Below are positions 1-8,470 of a DNA stretch of 64,000 nt, one piece after another; the first letter of the stretch is position 1; every line of letters begins with the position of its first letter. Made by a program: the position numbers and the translations under genes. Below the pieces are notes generated by a model. The model had not been told where the DNA came from. It saw only the letters and a list, made by a program, of their open reading frames with translations, and ran no database searches. This DNA comes from Pseudoxanthomonas sangjuensis. GTDB lineage: Bacteria; Pseudomonadota; Gammaproteobacteria; Xanthomonadales; Xanthomonadaceae. The stretch lies in NCBI RefSeq assembly GCF_010211755.1, contig NZ_PDWR01000014.1, positions 1-64,000 on the forward strand, given 5' to 3'.

Positions 1-33
1 CTGTTAAACTGCGCCCCCCGAGGAAACCGCCCC

Positions 34-501
34 ATGCCCCATTACGAAGGCGACCTGCGCGTCCATGCCGACGCGCGCTTCGCGATCATCGCCAGCCGCT
101 GGAACGCGCGCATCGTCGACGCGCTGGTCGCCGGCGCGCGGCAAAGCCTGGCCGGCAACGGCGTGGCCGAGGCCGCGATCGACGTGGTGCGCGTGCCTGG
201 CGCCTGGGAAATCCCGGCTGCGGCGGCGAAGCTGGCCCTCACCGGCAAGCACGCAGCGATCATCGCGCTGGGCTGCGTGGTGCGCGGCGACACGCGGCAT
301 TACGAGCACGTCGCCGACCGCTGCGCCGAAGGGCTGATGCGGGTGCAACTGGATTCCGGGATCCCGGTGCTGAACGGCGTGCTGGCGGTGGAAGACGTGA
401 CCGACGCCGAGAAGCGCGCCGGTGGCAGCCACGGCAACAAGGGCGAAGAGGCGGCGCTGGCCGCGATCGAGATGGCCAACCTGATGGAGAAGTTGCCTTG
501 A
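34..501 (+). CDS. ribH: 6,7-dimethyl-8-ribityllumazine synthase
   Basis: This cytosolic enzyme catalyses the penultimate step of riboflavin synthesis. It condenses 5-amino-6-ribitylaminouracil with 3,4-dihydroxybutanone 4-phosphate to give lumazine. The 155-residue protein has the usual family length. It shows the substrate-stacking aromatic in SRWN (residues 21-24), the VPGAWEIP loop (54-61) and [14 protein letters not shown] (80-93), whose His89 is the catalytic histidine of the family. A C-terminal HGNKGEEAA stretch is also typical. A clear GAGGAAA ribosome site lies 8 nt before the ATG. nusB begins on top of the stop codon, the classical ribH-nusB arrangement. Confidence 0.97.
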   Translation: MPHYEGDLRVHADARFAIIASRWNARIVDALVAGARQSLAGNGVAEAAIDVVRVPGAWEIPAAAAKLALTGKHAAIIALGCVVRGDTRHYEHVADRCAEGLMRVQLDSGIPVLNGVLAVEDVTDAEKRAGGSHGNKGEEAALAAIEMANLMEKLP

Positions 502-974
502 ACCATCGCTCCCACAAGGACGTCCGCCGTGACGGCGTCGATCCCGTGTTGCGCGCGCGCGCGCGCCGCCGCGCCTTGCAGGCGGTGTACGCGTGGCAGG
601 TTTCCGGCGGCAACCTGCAGCAGGTCATCGCCCAGTTCGCGCACGAACAGGCGCACGAGATCGCCGACCTCGAGTATTTCGAAGACCTGGTCCGTGGCGT
701 GATGCAGCACACCGCGCAGTTGGACGAGGCGCTGACCCCGTACCTGGACCGCACCGTCGAGGAAGTCGATCCGGTCGAACGCGCGGTGTTGCGCATCGCC
801 ACGTACGAACTGCTGCACCGCATCGACGTGCCGTACCGCGTGGTGATCAACGAAGCCATCGAAACCGCCAAGCGCTTCGGCGCCGAACACGGCCACACCT
901 ACGTCAACGGCGTGCTCGATCGCGCGGCATTGCTGTGGCGGACGGCGGAGACCGGCGCCGGCAAGTCGCGCTGA
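498..974 (+). CDS. nusB: transcription antitermination factor NusB
   Basis: NusB binds boxA RNA together with NusE (S10) and supports rRNA transcription antitermination. The 158-residue product shows the family fold signature: [13 protein letters not shown] near the N-terminus, [26 protein letters not shown] in the middle, and [16 protein letters not shown] followed by a C-terminal [10 protein letters not shown] segment. The start is a TTG at 498 that overlaps the ribH stop (TTGA), with GGAGAAG just upstream, so translation is probably coupled. The next in-frame ATG would remove conserved sequence. Confidence 0.96.
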   Translation: MNHRSHKDVRRDGVDPVLRARARRRALQAVYAWQVSGGNLQQVIAQFAHEQAHEIADLEYFEDLVRGVMQHTAQLDEALTPYLDRTVEEVDPVERAVLRIATYELLHRIDVPYRVVINEAIETAKRFGAEHGHTYVNGVLDRAALLWRTAETGAGKSR

Positions 975-987
975 TCGCTCTGGCGCC

Positions 988-1287
988 ATGCCCAAATGCT
1001 TCGTCATCGAAGACGAATTCCACGCCGAGCAAGTCGGTGAGTATTCGTCGATAGATGCAGCATGGAATGAGTTAAAGAGGCGGTCTTCCATCGCTTGGAA
1101 TCAGCCGCCAAATGTGGCGCCTTGCAAGAGCTGGGAAACTTGCGGGCGGAATTACGAGATCATCGAGTACGAGACCTCGAGTGTTCCTTGGAAAGAGATA
1201 AGACGAATTCCAGGTCTTGTCATTGATTCAAAGGGATTGATCTGGGGGGCGGGAGCCTCCGCCGCCGATTCCGCTCCGCTGGCGTAG
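988..1287 (+). CDS. hypothetical protein, atypical composition
   Basis: This 99-residue product is not recognised. It has no signal peptide or membrane segment. It contains two cysteines in CKSWETC and is rich in acidic and aromatic residues. Most of the reading frame is visibly lower in GC and uses A/T-ending codons, unlike nusB and thiL on either side. The last 15 or so residues (small and Ala-rich) return to high GC. It starts 13 nt after nusB and ends 4 nt before the thiL ATG, so it sits inside a block that is usually nusB-thiL. It could be a recent insertion that reads out into native sequence, and its function is unknown. Confidence 0.5.
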   Translation: MPKCFVIEDEFHAEQVGEYSSIDAAWNELKRRSSIAWNQPPNVAPCKSWETCGRNYEIIEYETSSVPWKEIRRIPGLVIDSKGLIWGAGASAADSAPLA

Positions 1288-1291
1288 TTGC

Positions 1292-2242
1292 ATGGCAATC
1301 AGCGAATTCGAACTCATCGACCGCATCCGCGCCCGCGCCATCACGCGCGACGACATCGTGCTCGGCATCGGCGACGACGCGGCGATCCTGCGGCCGCCGC
1401 CGAGCAAGCAACTCGTCGTCACCGCCGACACGCTGAATGCCGGCGTGCATTTCCCCGAAGCGACCAAGCCCGGGGACATCGGCTGGAAATCGCTGGCGGT
1501 GAATCTTTCCGACCTCGCCGCGATGGGCGCGCAACCGGCGTGGTGCACGCTGTCGCTGTCGCTGCCGGAATCCGATCCGGAATGGCTGGACGGCTTCATC
1601 GACGGCTTCCTCGACCTCGCCGCGCGGCACGACATCGCCCTGGTCGGCGGCGACACCACGCGCGGGCCACTGTCGATCGCGGTGACCGCGATGGGCCTGG
1701 TCGACAACGGCAGCGCGGTGCGGCGCGATGGCGCGAAGGTCGGCGACGACATCTGGGTCACCGGCACGCTCGGCGACGCGGCGGCGGCGTTGCAGTCGCT
1801 GTTCGCCGGCGCGGCGCTGGATCGCGCGTTGCGCATGCGACTCGACCGGCCGGCGCCGCGCGTCGCCGCGGGCCTGCGCCTGGTCGGCCTTGCGAACAGT
1901 TGCATCGACGTGTCCGACGGGCTGCTTGCCGACCTCGGCCATATCTGCGAGCGCAGCAAGGTCGGTGCGGAAGTCGAAATCAGCAAACTGCCCGCATCGC
2001 CTTCGCTGCAACGCTTCGCGCCGGCGATGCGCATTCCGTGGCAGGCCGGCGGCGGCGACGACTACGAGCTGTGCTTCACCGCCGCACCGCGCCTGCGCGA
2101 CGAGATCCGGCAGGCGCTCGATTTCGCCGAGACGCCGGGCACGCGCATCGGCCGGATCGTCGCAGGGACGGGGGTGAAGGCGCTCGACGCGGAAGGCAAC
2201 GAATGGCAGCCGCCGCAGGCCGGATACGTGCACTTCGCCTAG
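1292..2242 (+). CDS. thiL: thiamine-monophosphate kinase
   Basis: ThiL phosphorylates thiamine monophosphate to the active cofactor thiamine pyrophosphate using ATP in the cytosol. The 316 residues match the family length. Visible motifs are GIGDDAA close to the N-terminus, TADTLNAGVHF, the SDLAAMGAQP loop, VGGDTTRGPLSI and SDGLLADLGH. These are the metal and nucleotide binding aspartates of the PurM-like AIR synthase fold. The ATG lies 4 nt after the preceding small ORF, so it is probably co-transcribed with ribH-nusB. A second thiamine-related domain (ThiE-like) occurs at 35779-36729. Confidence 0.96.
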   Translation: MAISEFELIDRIRARAITRDDIVLGIGDDAAILRPPPSKQLVVTADTLNAGVHFPEATKPGDIGWKSLAVNLSDLAAMGAQPAWCTLSLSLPESDPEWLDGFIDGFLDLAARHDIALVGGDTTRGPLSIAVTAMGLVDNGSAVRRDGAKVGDDIWVTGTLGDAAAALQSLFAGAALDRALRMRLDRPAPRVAAGLRLVGLANSCIDVSDGLLADLGHICERSKVGAEVEISKLPASPSLQRFAPAMRIPWQAGGGDDYELCFTAAPRLRDEIRQALDFAETPGTRIGRIVAGTGVKALDAEGNEWQPPQAGYVHFA

Positions 2243-3078
2243 GGGTCGATAGCCGCCGCCTGCAGCAACGGCGCGAGCTCGCTTGCGGGCAACGATGCGC
2301 GTCGGCCCTCGCTGGCGGGCCGGGCGGCCTCCATCGGTGCGATCCCCTGCAATTGCGCTGAGACGGGGCGCAGCGGGAAGTCCAGCGCAAGATCGCGGGC
2401 CTGCGCTTCGCGCCCGGCGAGTTCGCGATACAGGCTGGCGGCGACGATCAGCGACGCCGGCAACGCCGGGTGCAGGTTCCCGTCGGTGAACATTTCCTGC
2501 CGCGGGTTCGCATGCGCATACGCACGCAGCGCCGTGCCGGCAAACACCGGCGTGGCCTTGGAGCTTTTCGCCGCGATGCGCAGGCCGCGATCGAGCTCCG
2601 CCTGCCATTGCGGATCCGGGCCCCAGGTGCCGAGCAGCAGCACGCGCACGCTCCGCTCCCGCGCCAGTTCGGCGAACTGGCGATGCGCGCGCCGGCTGGC
2701 CTGGCAGTCGGGTTCGTTGCTGTGCAGGCGGTTGGCGAGGCAGGCGAGGATGCCGCCGCGTTCCTGCAGCACCAGCGCGTCCCAGTGTTCGTCGCGCAGC
2801 GCCTTTGCGACCGCGCCCTTGCGCCAGTGCCAGGCCAGATCGGCGCCTGGAAAGACATAGCTGGCGGTGGCGATCGTCGGCCCTTCTTCTTGCGCGGCGG
2901 CCAGGCTGCGCAGCAGGCCGGGCAGGTTGTTGGTGTAGGTCAAACTGTTGCCGACCAGCAGCACGCGAAGTTCGGCGCGCTCCGCGGCGAAGGCCGGAAT
3001 GCAGGCGACGCAAAGCACGAGCATGGCCAGCAACCGGGTCGGCACCGGGGCAGGAGATCGCGGGCGGAGGTTGCGCAT
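2239..3078 (-). CDS. secreted SGNH/GDSL-type hydrolase
   Basis: This predicted exported esterase or lipase-like protein has 279 residues, and its substrate is unknown. A signal peptide is visible: basic residues, then a hydrophobic LLAMLVLCVACIPAFA stretch ending in an AxA cleavage site. After it come VLLVGNSLTY, which carries the nucleophile-type serine in GNS, and near the C-terminus DGNLHP, which supplies the Asp and His of an SGNH catalytic triad. The frame stays open far upstream, but homology and the signal sequence favour the ATG at 3078. It lies 32 nt after the FAD oxidase gene on the same strand and overlaps the end of the convergent thiL by 4 nt. Confidence 0.8.
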   Translation of the reverse strand: MRNLRPRSPAPVPTRLLAMLVLCVACIPAFAAERAELRVLLVGNSLTYTNNLPGLLRSLAAAQEEGPTIATASYVFPGADLAWHWRKGAVAKALRDEHWDALVLQERGGILACLANRLHSNEPDCQASRRAHRQFAELARERSVRVLLLGTWGPDPQWQAELDRGLRIAAKSSKATPVFAGTALRAYAHANPRQEMFTDGNLHPALPASLIVAASLYRELAGREAQARDLALDFPLRPVSAQLQGIAPMEAARPASEGRRASLPASELAPLLQAAAIDP

Positions 3079-3110
3079 GCGGCAGTTTCCCTCGGCGCGG
3101 AATGCGTTCG

Positions 3111-4517
3111 TCAACCCGCGGATGCGCGACGCGGCGGCAGCACCTTGCCCGGGTTGAGGATGCCGTCGGGATCGAACGCGGCCTTGACCGCGCGCATCAG
3201 CTCCAGCGTCGCCGGCGTGAAGGCGTCGGCCATGTAGTCGCGCTTGCTCAGGCCGATGCCGTGTTCGCCGGACAGCGTACCGCCCAGCGACAGCACCAGC
3301 GCGAACAGCCGCGGCAGCGCGGCGTTCGCGCGCGCGGTTTCCGCCGCGTCGTCGGGGCGGTACATCAGGTTGACGTGCAGGTTGCCGTTGCCGGCATGGC
3401 CGAAGGCGACGATGGGCAGGGCGAATTCGTCCGCCAGCGTTTCCACGCCGGCGACCAGGTCGGGGATGCGCGACACCGGCACCACGACGTCCTCGTTGAT
3501 CTTGCCCGGCGCGATGGTGCGCAGCGCCGGCGACAGCGCGCGTCGCGCCGCCCACAGGCGATCGCGGGCGATGCCGTCCTGCGCCACGTCCAGGTCCAGC
3601 AGGCCGTCGCCTTCGGCCGCCGTCGCCATTGCCGACAGCGTTGCCGGCAGGGTGTCGTCGTCGCCCTCGGCTTCGACCAGCAGCATCGCACCGGCTTCGG
3701 GCACGTCGCTGCCGTTGTGGCGCAGCAGCGCCAGGCTGCGGCGGTCCATGAATTCCAGCGCGGTTGGCGTCGCCGGCTGGTTCATCAGCCGCGACACGGC
3801 GGCGGCGGCGCTGGAGGCATCGCGGTAGAACGCGCGCAATCCGGCCTGGGCCCGCGGCCGCGGCGCCAGCTTCAGCGTGGCTTCGACGATCAACGCCAGC
3901 GTGCCTTCGCTGCCGACGATGAGGTGGGTGAGGTCGTAGCCGGTCGAATCCTTGGTGTAGGCGCCGCCGCAGCGGACCAGTTCGCCGGTGCCGGTGACCG
4001 CCACCAGTCCCAGCACGTTGTCGCGCGCGGTGCCGTACCTGACCGCGCGCGGGCCACCGGCATTCGTCGCCAGGTTGCCGCCGACGGTGCAGCGATCCGC
4101 GCTGGACGGATCCGGCGGCCAGAACAGGCCGTGCGGTGCGAGCGCCTGCTGCAGTTCGCCATTGAGCGTGCCGGGTTCGACCACCGCGCAACGGTCGGCC
4201 GGGCGCACGTCCACGATGCGGTTCATCCGCGCGAACGACACCACCACGCCGCCCAGGGTCGGCACCGCCGCGCCGGTGGTGCCGGTACCCGCGCCGCGCG
4301 CCACGACCGGCACGCGATGCGCGCGGCACGCCCGCACGATGGCGGCGACCTGCTCGCGCGTGCGCGGCAGCGCCACCGCGCCGGGCAAGGCATGGCGGCG
4401 CGAATCGTCCTCGCCATGGCGCTGTCGCGCCGCTGCGTCGGTCTGCCAGCCATCGCCGAGCAGCGCGGCCAGTTCGTCGTGCAGGCTGTCGGGGAGCGTC
4501 GTGGGCATGCCGGCCAT
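3111..4517 (-). CDS. FAD-binding oxidase, GlcD / D-lactate dehydrogenase type
   Basis: This flavoprotein of the VAO/PCMH family probably oxidises a 2-hydroxy acid such as D-lactate, glycolate or D-2-hydroxyglutarate. The 468 residues contain the N-terminal FAD-binding domain with VARGAGTGTTGAAVP and the PPDPSS...CTVGGNLATNAGG loops. The C-terminal FAD-oxidase domain has GHAGNGNLHVNLMYRP and the closing GEHGIGLSKRDYM, whose histidines are typical of the family. An alternative ATG lies three codons downstream at 4508. It sits between yraN and the SGNH hydrolase gene on the same strand. The exact substrate cannot be read from sequence. Confidence 0.9.
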   Translation of the reverse strand: MAGMPTTLPDSLHDELAALLGDGWQTDAAARQRHGEDDSRRHALPGAVALPRTREQVAAIVRACRAHRVPVVARGAGTGTTGAAVPTLGGVVVSFARMNRIVDVRPADRCAVVEPGTLNGELQQALAPHGLFWPPDPSSADRCTVGGNLATNAGGPRAVRYGTARDNVLGLVAVTGTGELVRCGGAYTKDSTGYDLTHLIVGSEGTLALIVEATLKLAPRPRAQAGLRAFYRDASSAAAAVSRLMNQPATPTALEFMDRRSLALLRHNGSDVPEAGAMLLVEAEGDDDTLPATLSAMATAAEGDGLLDLDVAQDGIARDRLWAARRALSPALRTIAPGKINEDVVVPVSRIPDLVAGVETLADEFALPIVAFGHAGNGNLHVNLMYRPDDAAETARANAALPRLFALVLSLGGTLSGEHGIGLSKRDYMADAFTPATLELMRAVKAAFDPDGILNPGKVLPPRRASAG

Positions 4518-4535
4518 TGTAGGCCGGCGTGGCGC

Positions 4536-4910
4536 TCAGGCCTCGTCGGCGCGGAAGGCGTCCTTCAGCCATTCGACGCGCGGCGAGGCGATATCGCCGC
4601 TGGCTTCGACCACGTCGAAGCGGCACGGCGCGTTCGCGTAATGCGGATGCCCGGCGAGGAACTGCTGCGCAGCGGCGACCAGCTTGCGACGCTTGGAAGC
4701 GTCGACCGAGGCCGCGCCGCCGCCGAAGGCGTTCGAGCGGCGGTAGCGCACTTCGACGAAGACCAGCGTATCGCGGTCGAGCATGACCAGGTCCAGCTCG
4801 CCGCCGCGGTAATGGGCGTTCGCGGCGACCTGCGCCAGTCCCGCGTCGAGCAGCAGGCGCAGCGCCGCGGCTTCGGCCGCATCGCCGCGCAGGCGTCGCT
4901 CAGCCGCCAT
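4536..4910 (-). CDS. yraN: UPF0102 family YraN-like protein
   Basis: This 124-residue protein has a predicted Holliday-junction-resolvase-like nuclease fold (UPF0102). It shows the family signature of an acidic PD-(D/E)xK-type core: GELDLVMLD, then LVFVEVRYR and the basic SKRRKL segment. Its biological role is not firmly established in the family. The start overlaps the end of the lpoA reading frame by 11 nt, giving the conserved yraM(lpoA)-yraN pair. Together with divergent rsmI (yraL), this reproduces the gene order known from enterobacteria. Confidence 0.92.
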   Translation of the reverse strand: MAAERRLRGDAAEAAALRLLLDAGLAQVAANAHYRGGELDLVMLDRDTLVFVEVRYRRSNAFGGGAASVDASKRRKLVAAAQQFLAGHPHYANAPCRFDVVEASGDIASPRVEWLKDAFRADEA

Positions 4911-6279
4911 CGCGTACCGGCACCGGCTGCCCGCCGCTGAACACCGACCACGCCGGCGTGCGCAGCACGTTGCCGAAGCCGTCCAGCTTCAGCGTGCCGG
5001 TCGCGCCGCGGATTTCCGAATTCGGCGCCAGCACCAGCTTCTCGAGATAGGCGACCAGTTGCCAGGCGTCGTAGCCGAAGGCGAACAGCCGCGCGGCCGG
5101 GCCGCGCGCGGCCGGGTTGTCCATGCCGACCACGCTGGCCACCGGCAGGCCGGGCACGCCGCGCGAGGTCCACACTTCGGTCGGGAACACGATGCCGTCC
5201 AGCGCCGCGTCCTCGTCGGCCTTGCCGGTGCCGGAAGCCAGCTGCGAGGTGCCGACGCGGGTCTTGCCGCCGAGCCCGGCCAGCGCCAGTTGCGGCGCCA
5301 GCAGGCGCGCGGTGCCGCCGCGCACGGCAAGGAAGATGCCGTCGACGTTCTTCTGCGCCGCCGCGGACAGCGCCGTCGCCAGGTCGCCGGGGTCCTCGCC
5401 GACGCTGAGCGTTTCGGCGACGGTGCCGCCGCGCTGCCGGAAGCGGTCGCGGAACGCCTCCGACGCGCGGATGCCGTTGTCATCGTTGCCGGCGATCACC
5501 AGCACGTTGTGGCGTTCCAGCCCGAGCAGGTATTCGGCGGCGATCAGGCCGTCGTCCTCCGGCGCCAGCGAGAAGCCGGCGTTGCCGGCCGGCGGCGCCA
5601 CCGCGCCGCGGTTCAGCGCCAGCACCGGCACCGGCAGGTCGGGTTGCGAAAACAGCTTGCCGACTTCCTCGCGGCCGAGCGGACCGACCACGAAGTCCGC
5701 GCCACCGGCCACCGCTTGCCGGTAGGCGTCGACCGCGCCGGCGGTGGTGTCGTAGAAGGCGATTTCCGGGCGCTGCCGGGATTCGCCGTAATAGCCGGCC
5801 AGCAGGCCCTCGCGCACCGGCGCGGCGGCGGTGGCCAGCGAACCCGACAGCGGCAGCAGCACCGCCAGCTTCACCGGCGGGCGGTAGCCGTCGCGTTCGG
5901 CCGGCGGGCGGTTGTCGAAGCGCCACCGCGCGGCGCTGTCGAACGGCCTCGGCAAGGGCAGGCCGCGGTTGAGCAGGGCCCGGCCGGCGAAGTCGTACAA
6001 CGGATCGCCGGCAGGCAGCTTCGCGGCTTCGCGGGCCAGGCTGGCGTCGTCGATGCCGGCCAGCAGGCGCTCGATCGCGCGTGCGTTGTCGGCCTTGGCC
6101 GTCCCGCCCAGCGCGGCGTCGTTACGTGCCAGCGCCCCGGCTTCGGCGAAGGCGGAGTGCACCGAAGGCTGGCTGGCGGGCCCGGCGACCTGGGTGGTGG
6201 CGCAGCCGGCGAACAGCAGCGCCAGCAGCAGCGGGGTGAACAGGGCACGAGCGGGCTTCCTTCCGGACTTCGTATCCAT
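4900..6279 (-). CDS. lpoA: penicillin-binding protein activator LpoA-like lipoprotein
   Basis: This outer-membrane lipoprotein of the LpoA/YraM family activates a class A penicillin-binding protein across the periplasm in enterobacteria. Its N-terminus shows a hydrophobic signal and the lipobox LFAGC, so the mature protein starts at a lipidated cysteine. The remainder is a short helical spacer and a periplasmic-binding-protein-like (type I) domain with the [15 protein letters not shown] start. At 459 residues it lacks most of the long N-terminal TPR domain of E. coli LpoA, as is usual in this family of bacteria. It overlaps yraN and is divergent from rsmI. Confidence 0.88.
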   Translation of the reverse strand: MDTKSGRKPARALFTPLLLALLFAGCATTQVAGPASQPSVHSAFAEAGALARNDAALGGTAKADNARAIERLLAGIDDASLAREAAKLPAGDPLYDFAGRALLNRGLPLPRPFDSAARWRFDNRPPAERDGYRPPVKLAVLLPLSGSLATAAAPVREGLLAGYYGESRQRPEIAFYDTTAGAVDAYRQAVAGGADFVVGPLGREEVGKLFSQPDLPVPVLALNRGAVAPPAGNAGFSLAPEDDGLIAAEYLLGLERHNVLVIAGNDDNGIRASEAFRDRFRQRGGTVAETLSVGEDPGDLATALSAAAQKNVDGIFLAVRGGTARLLAPQLALAGLGGKTRVGTSQLASGTGKADEDAALDGIVFPTEVWTSRGVPGLPVASVVGMDNPAARGPAARLFAFGYDAWQLVAYLEKLVLAPNSEIRGATGTLKLDGFGNVLRTPAWSVFSGGQPVPVRDGG

Positions 6280-6344
6280 CGTCGATGAGCGGCCTTGCAG
6301 GGGAACCGGCTACGATTCTACCCCCGCCCTTGGACCGCCCGCCG

Positions 6345-7178
6345 ATGCACGCCGCCCAATCCGGGACCCTGTTCATAGTCGCCACGCCGATCGGCAACCT
6401 GGCCGACCTGTCGCCGCGCGCGCTGGAAACCCTGCGCCAAGCCGACGCGGTCTGCGCCGAGGACACCCGGCACACGCGGCAGTTGCTGGCCCATTTCGGC
6501 ATCGAACGGCCGCTGCTGGCGTTGCACGAGCACAACGAAGGCGAGATCGCCGAGCGCATCGTCGCGCGCCTGCTGAACGGCGAAAGCCTCGCGCTGGTCT
6601 CCGATGCCGGCACGCCGCTGGTCAGCGACCCCGGCTTCCGCCTGGTCCGCGCCGCGCGTGCGGCCGGCGTGCGCGTCTCGCCGGTGCCCGGGCCGAGCGC
6701 GCTGATCGCCGCGCTGAGCGTGGCCGGGCTGCCGAGCGACCGCTTCGCCTTCGAAGGCTTCCTGCCGGCGAAGGCGTCGGCGCGGCGCGAGCAACTCGCC
6801 GCGCTGGCCGGCGAGACGCGCACGCTGGTGTTCTACGAATCGGCGCACCGCATCGCCGAATCGCTGGCCGACCTGCGCGCTGCGTTCGGCGACGAACGCC
6901 CCGCCGTCGTCGCGCGCGAACTGACCAAGCTGTTCGAGACCGTGCTCGACGGCACGCTGGCGCAGCTGCAGGCGAAAGTCGAAGCCGACGCCAACCAGCG
7001 CAAGGGCGAGTTCGCGATCGTCGTGCAGGGCGCCGGCGACGACGAAGGCGCGAAGATCGCCGAAGGCCGCCGCATCTACGCGCTGCTCAACGAACACCTG
7101 CCGCCGTCGACCGCGGCGAAACTGGCCGCGGAGATTTCCGGCGCGCCGCGCAAGGCGTTGTACGGGCAGGGCGGGTGA
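6345..7178 (+). CDS. rsmI: 16S rRNA (cytidine(1402)-2'-O)-methyltransferase
   Basis: RsmI methylates the ribose of C1402 in the decoding site of 16S rRNA with S-adenosylmethionine. The 277-residue protein begins with GTLFIVATPIGNLAD and continues with AEDTRHTRQLLAHFGI, LVSDAGTPLVSDPGFRLV and VPGPSALIAALSVAGLP, the tetrapyrrole-methylase-fold signature. RELTKLFET and KGEFAIVV follow. The frame is open to an upstream ATG at 6285, but the conserved sequence begins right after the ATG at 6345, so that start is preferred. The gene is divergent from lpoA. Confidence 0.96.
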   Translation: MHAAQSGTLFIVATPIGNLADLSPRALETLRQADAVCAEDTRHTRQLLAHFGIERPLLALHEHNEGEIAERIVARLLNGESLALVSDAGTPLVSDPGFRLVRAARAAGVRVSPVPGPSALIAALSVAGLPSDRFAFEGFLPAKASARREQLAALAGETRTLVFYESAHRIAESLADLRAAFGDERPAVVARELTKLFETVLDGTLAQLQAKVEADANQRKGEFAIVVQGAGDDEGAKIAEGRRIYALLNEHLPPSTAAKLAAEISGAPRKALYGQGG

Positions 7179-7196
7179 TGGCGCCTTGGTTTCGTC

Positions 7197-7224
7197 CGTT
7201 ACGCCCGCACAAGCGGGAATGACG
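7197..7224. repeat. imperfect GTCATTCCCGC-type palindrome
   Basis: CGTTACGCCCGC (7197-7208) and GCGGGAATGACG (7213-7224) form an imperfect inverted repeat around a 4-nt loop, with the CCCGC/GCGGG core fully paired. It resembles the widespread 'GTCATTCCCGC' intergenic repeat of proteobacteria and lies between rsmI and chrA. It belongs to a different family from the GTAG REPs found later in the window. Confidence 0.45.
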
Positions 7225-7246
7225 ACCCGAGGAATTCCGGCGGGCG

Positions 7247-8464
7247 ATGACATCTTCCTCTTCCACCGACGATCGCGTGCCGGATCGAAAAGGCGCTTGG
7301 TGCGTCTTCCTCGCCTTCCTGCGCCTCGGCCTGACTTCGTTCGGCGGCCCCATCGCGCACCTCGGCTACTTCCGCGACGATTTCGTCGTGCGCCGGCGCT
7401 GGCTCGGCGAATCCGAATACGCCGGGCTGGTCGCGCTGTGCCAGTTCCTGCCGGGGCCGGCGAGCAGCCAGGTCGGCATGGCGATCGGCCTGCAACGCGC
7501 CGGATTGCGCGGCGCGCTGGCGGCGTGGTGCGGGTTCACGTTGCCGTCGGCCATCGCGATGATCGGCTTCGCCATCGGCCTGTCGCGCTGGGGCGCGCGC
7601 ATGCCGGCCGATGCGCTGCACGGCATGAAGCTGGTCGCGGTCGCGGTGGTCGCGCAGGCGGTGTGGGGCATGGCGCGGGCGTTCTGCCGCGACCTCGGCC
7701 ATGCCTTGCTCGCGTTCGCCGCGGCCGCTTGCGTGCTGTCGTGGCCGTCGGCGTGGGTGCAGGTGGGGGTGATCGCGCTCGCGGCTTTCGTCGGGCCGGC
7801 CTGGGGAAAGCTGCGCGATGTTTCCGATGACAAGGGGCTGGAAGTCCCCGTGTCGCGGAACTTCGCCATCGTCGCGCTCGTGCTGTTCTTCGTCCTGTTC
7901 GCCGGGCTGCCGCTGCTCGCCGCGGCGGCCGGTTCGGACATGGTGCGCGTCGCCGATGCGTTCTACCGCACCGGCTCGCTGGTGTTCGGCGGCGGCCACG
8001 TCGTGCTGCCGTTGCTGCAGGCCGAAACCGTGGCCCGGGACTGGATCGGCGCGGGCGATTTCCTCTCCGGTTACGGCGCCGCGCAGGCGGTGCCGGGGCC
8101 GTTGTTCACCTTCGCCGGCTTCCTCGGCGCGGCGATGTCGGTCGGGCCGGGCGGCTGGCTCGGCGGACTGGCCTGCCTGGTCGCGATCTTCCTGCCGTCG
8201 CTGCTGCTGGTGCTCGGCGTGCTGCCGTTCTGGGAAAGCCTGCGCCGGCGCGCGAAGGTACGGGCGGCGCTCGCCGGCGTGAACGCCGCCGTGGTCGGCC
8301 TGCTGCTTGCCGCACTCTACGACCCGCTGTGGACCAGCGCGGTGCGCGACTGGCGCGACGTGGCGCTGGTTGCCGTCGGCATCGCCGCGCTGATGTGGGC
8401 GAAGCTGCCGCCGTGGGTGGTCGTGGTCGCGCTGGGCACGGCGGGTTACTTCGTCGCGGCGTGA
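7247..8464 (+). CDS. chrA: chromate efflux transporter, ChrA family
   Basis: This inner-membrane transporter of the CHR family exports chromate and perhaps other oxyanions. At 405 residues it is the long, two-domain (CHR-CHR) form. Each half has the family signature: LGLTSFGGPIAHLGYF and CQFLPGPASSQVGMAIG in the first, and LVFGGGHVVLPLL and GYGAAQAVPGPLFTFAGFLG in the second. About ten hydrophobic segments are visible. A GAGGAA box is 12 nt before the ATG. No chrB-like regulator lies nearby. Confidence 0.93.
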   Translation: MTSSSSTDDRVPDRKGAWCVFLAFLRLGLTSFGGPIAHLGYFRDDFVVRRRWLGESEYAGLVALCQFLPGPASSQVGMAIGLQRAGLRGALAAWCGFTLPSAIAMIGFAIGLSRWGARMPADALHGMKLVAVAVVAQAVWGMARAFCRDLGHALLAFAAAACVLSWPSAWVQVGVIALAAFVGPAWGKLRDVSDDKGLEVPVSRNFAIVALVLFFVLFAGLPLLAAAAGSDMVRVADAFYRTGSLVFGGGHVVLPLLQAETVARDWIGAGDFLSGYGAAQAVPGPLFTFAGFLGAAMSVGPGGWLGGLACLVAIFLPSLLLVLGVLPFWESLRRRAKVRAALAGVNAAVVGLLLAALYDPLWTSAVRDWRDVALVAVGIAALMWAKLPPWVVVVALGTAGYFVAA

Positions 8465-8470
8465 TCCCGT

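Noticed and set aside
1-33. The end of an upstream riboflavin gene (TAA at 5-7).
   Set aside because: Too few bases to identify a product or a frame.
1220-3013. Very long open frames on the opposite strand or other frames of thiL, the FAD oxidase, secA, pilS and other genes (hundreds of codons).
   Set aside because: In DNA this GC-rich, non-coding frames stay open by chance. Their products are Arg/Ala/Pro-rich or His/Gln/Val-rich with no motifs, and the real genes explain the sequence.
2239-4626. A single 795-codon reverse frame joining the SGNH hydrolase with sequence antisense or out of frame to the FAD oxidase.
   Set aside because: Only the part from 3078 downward has a signal peptide and SGNH motifs. 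The upstream part is a shadow of the FAD oxidase gene.
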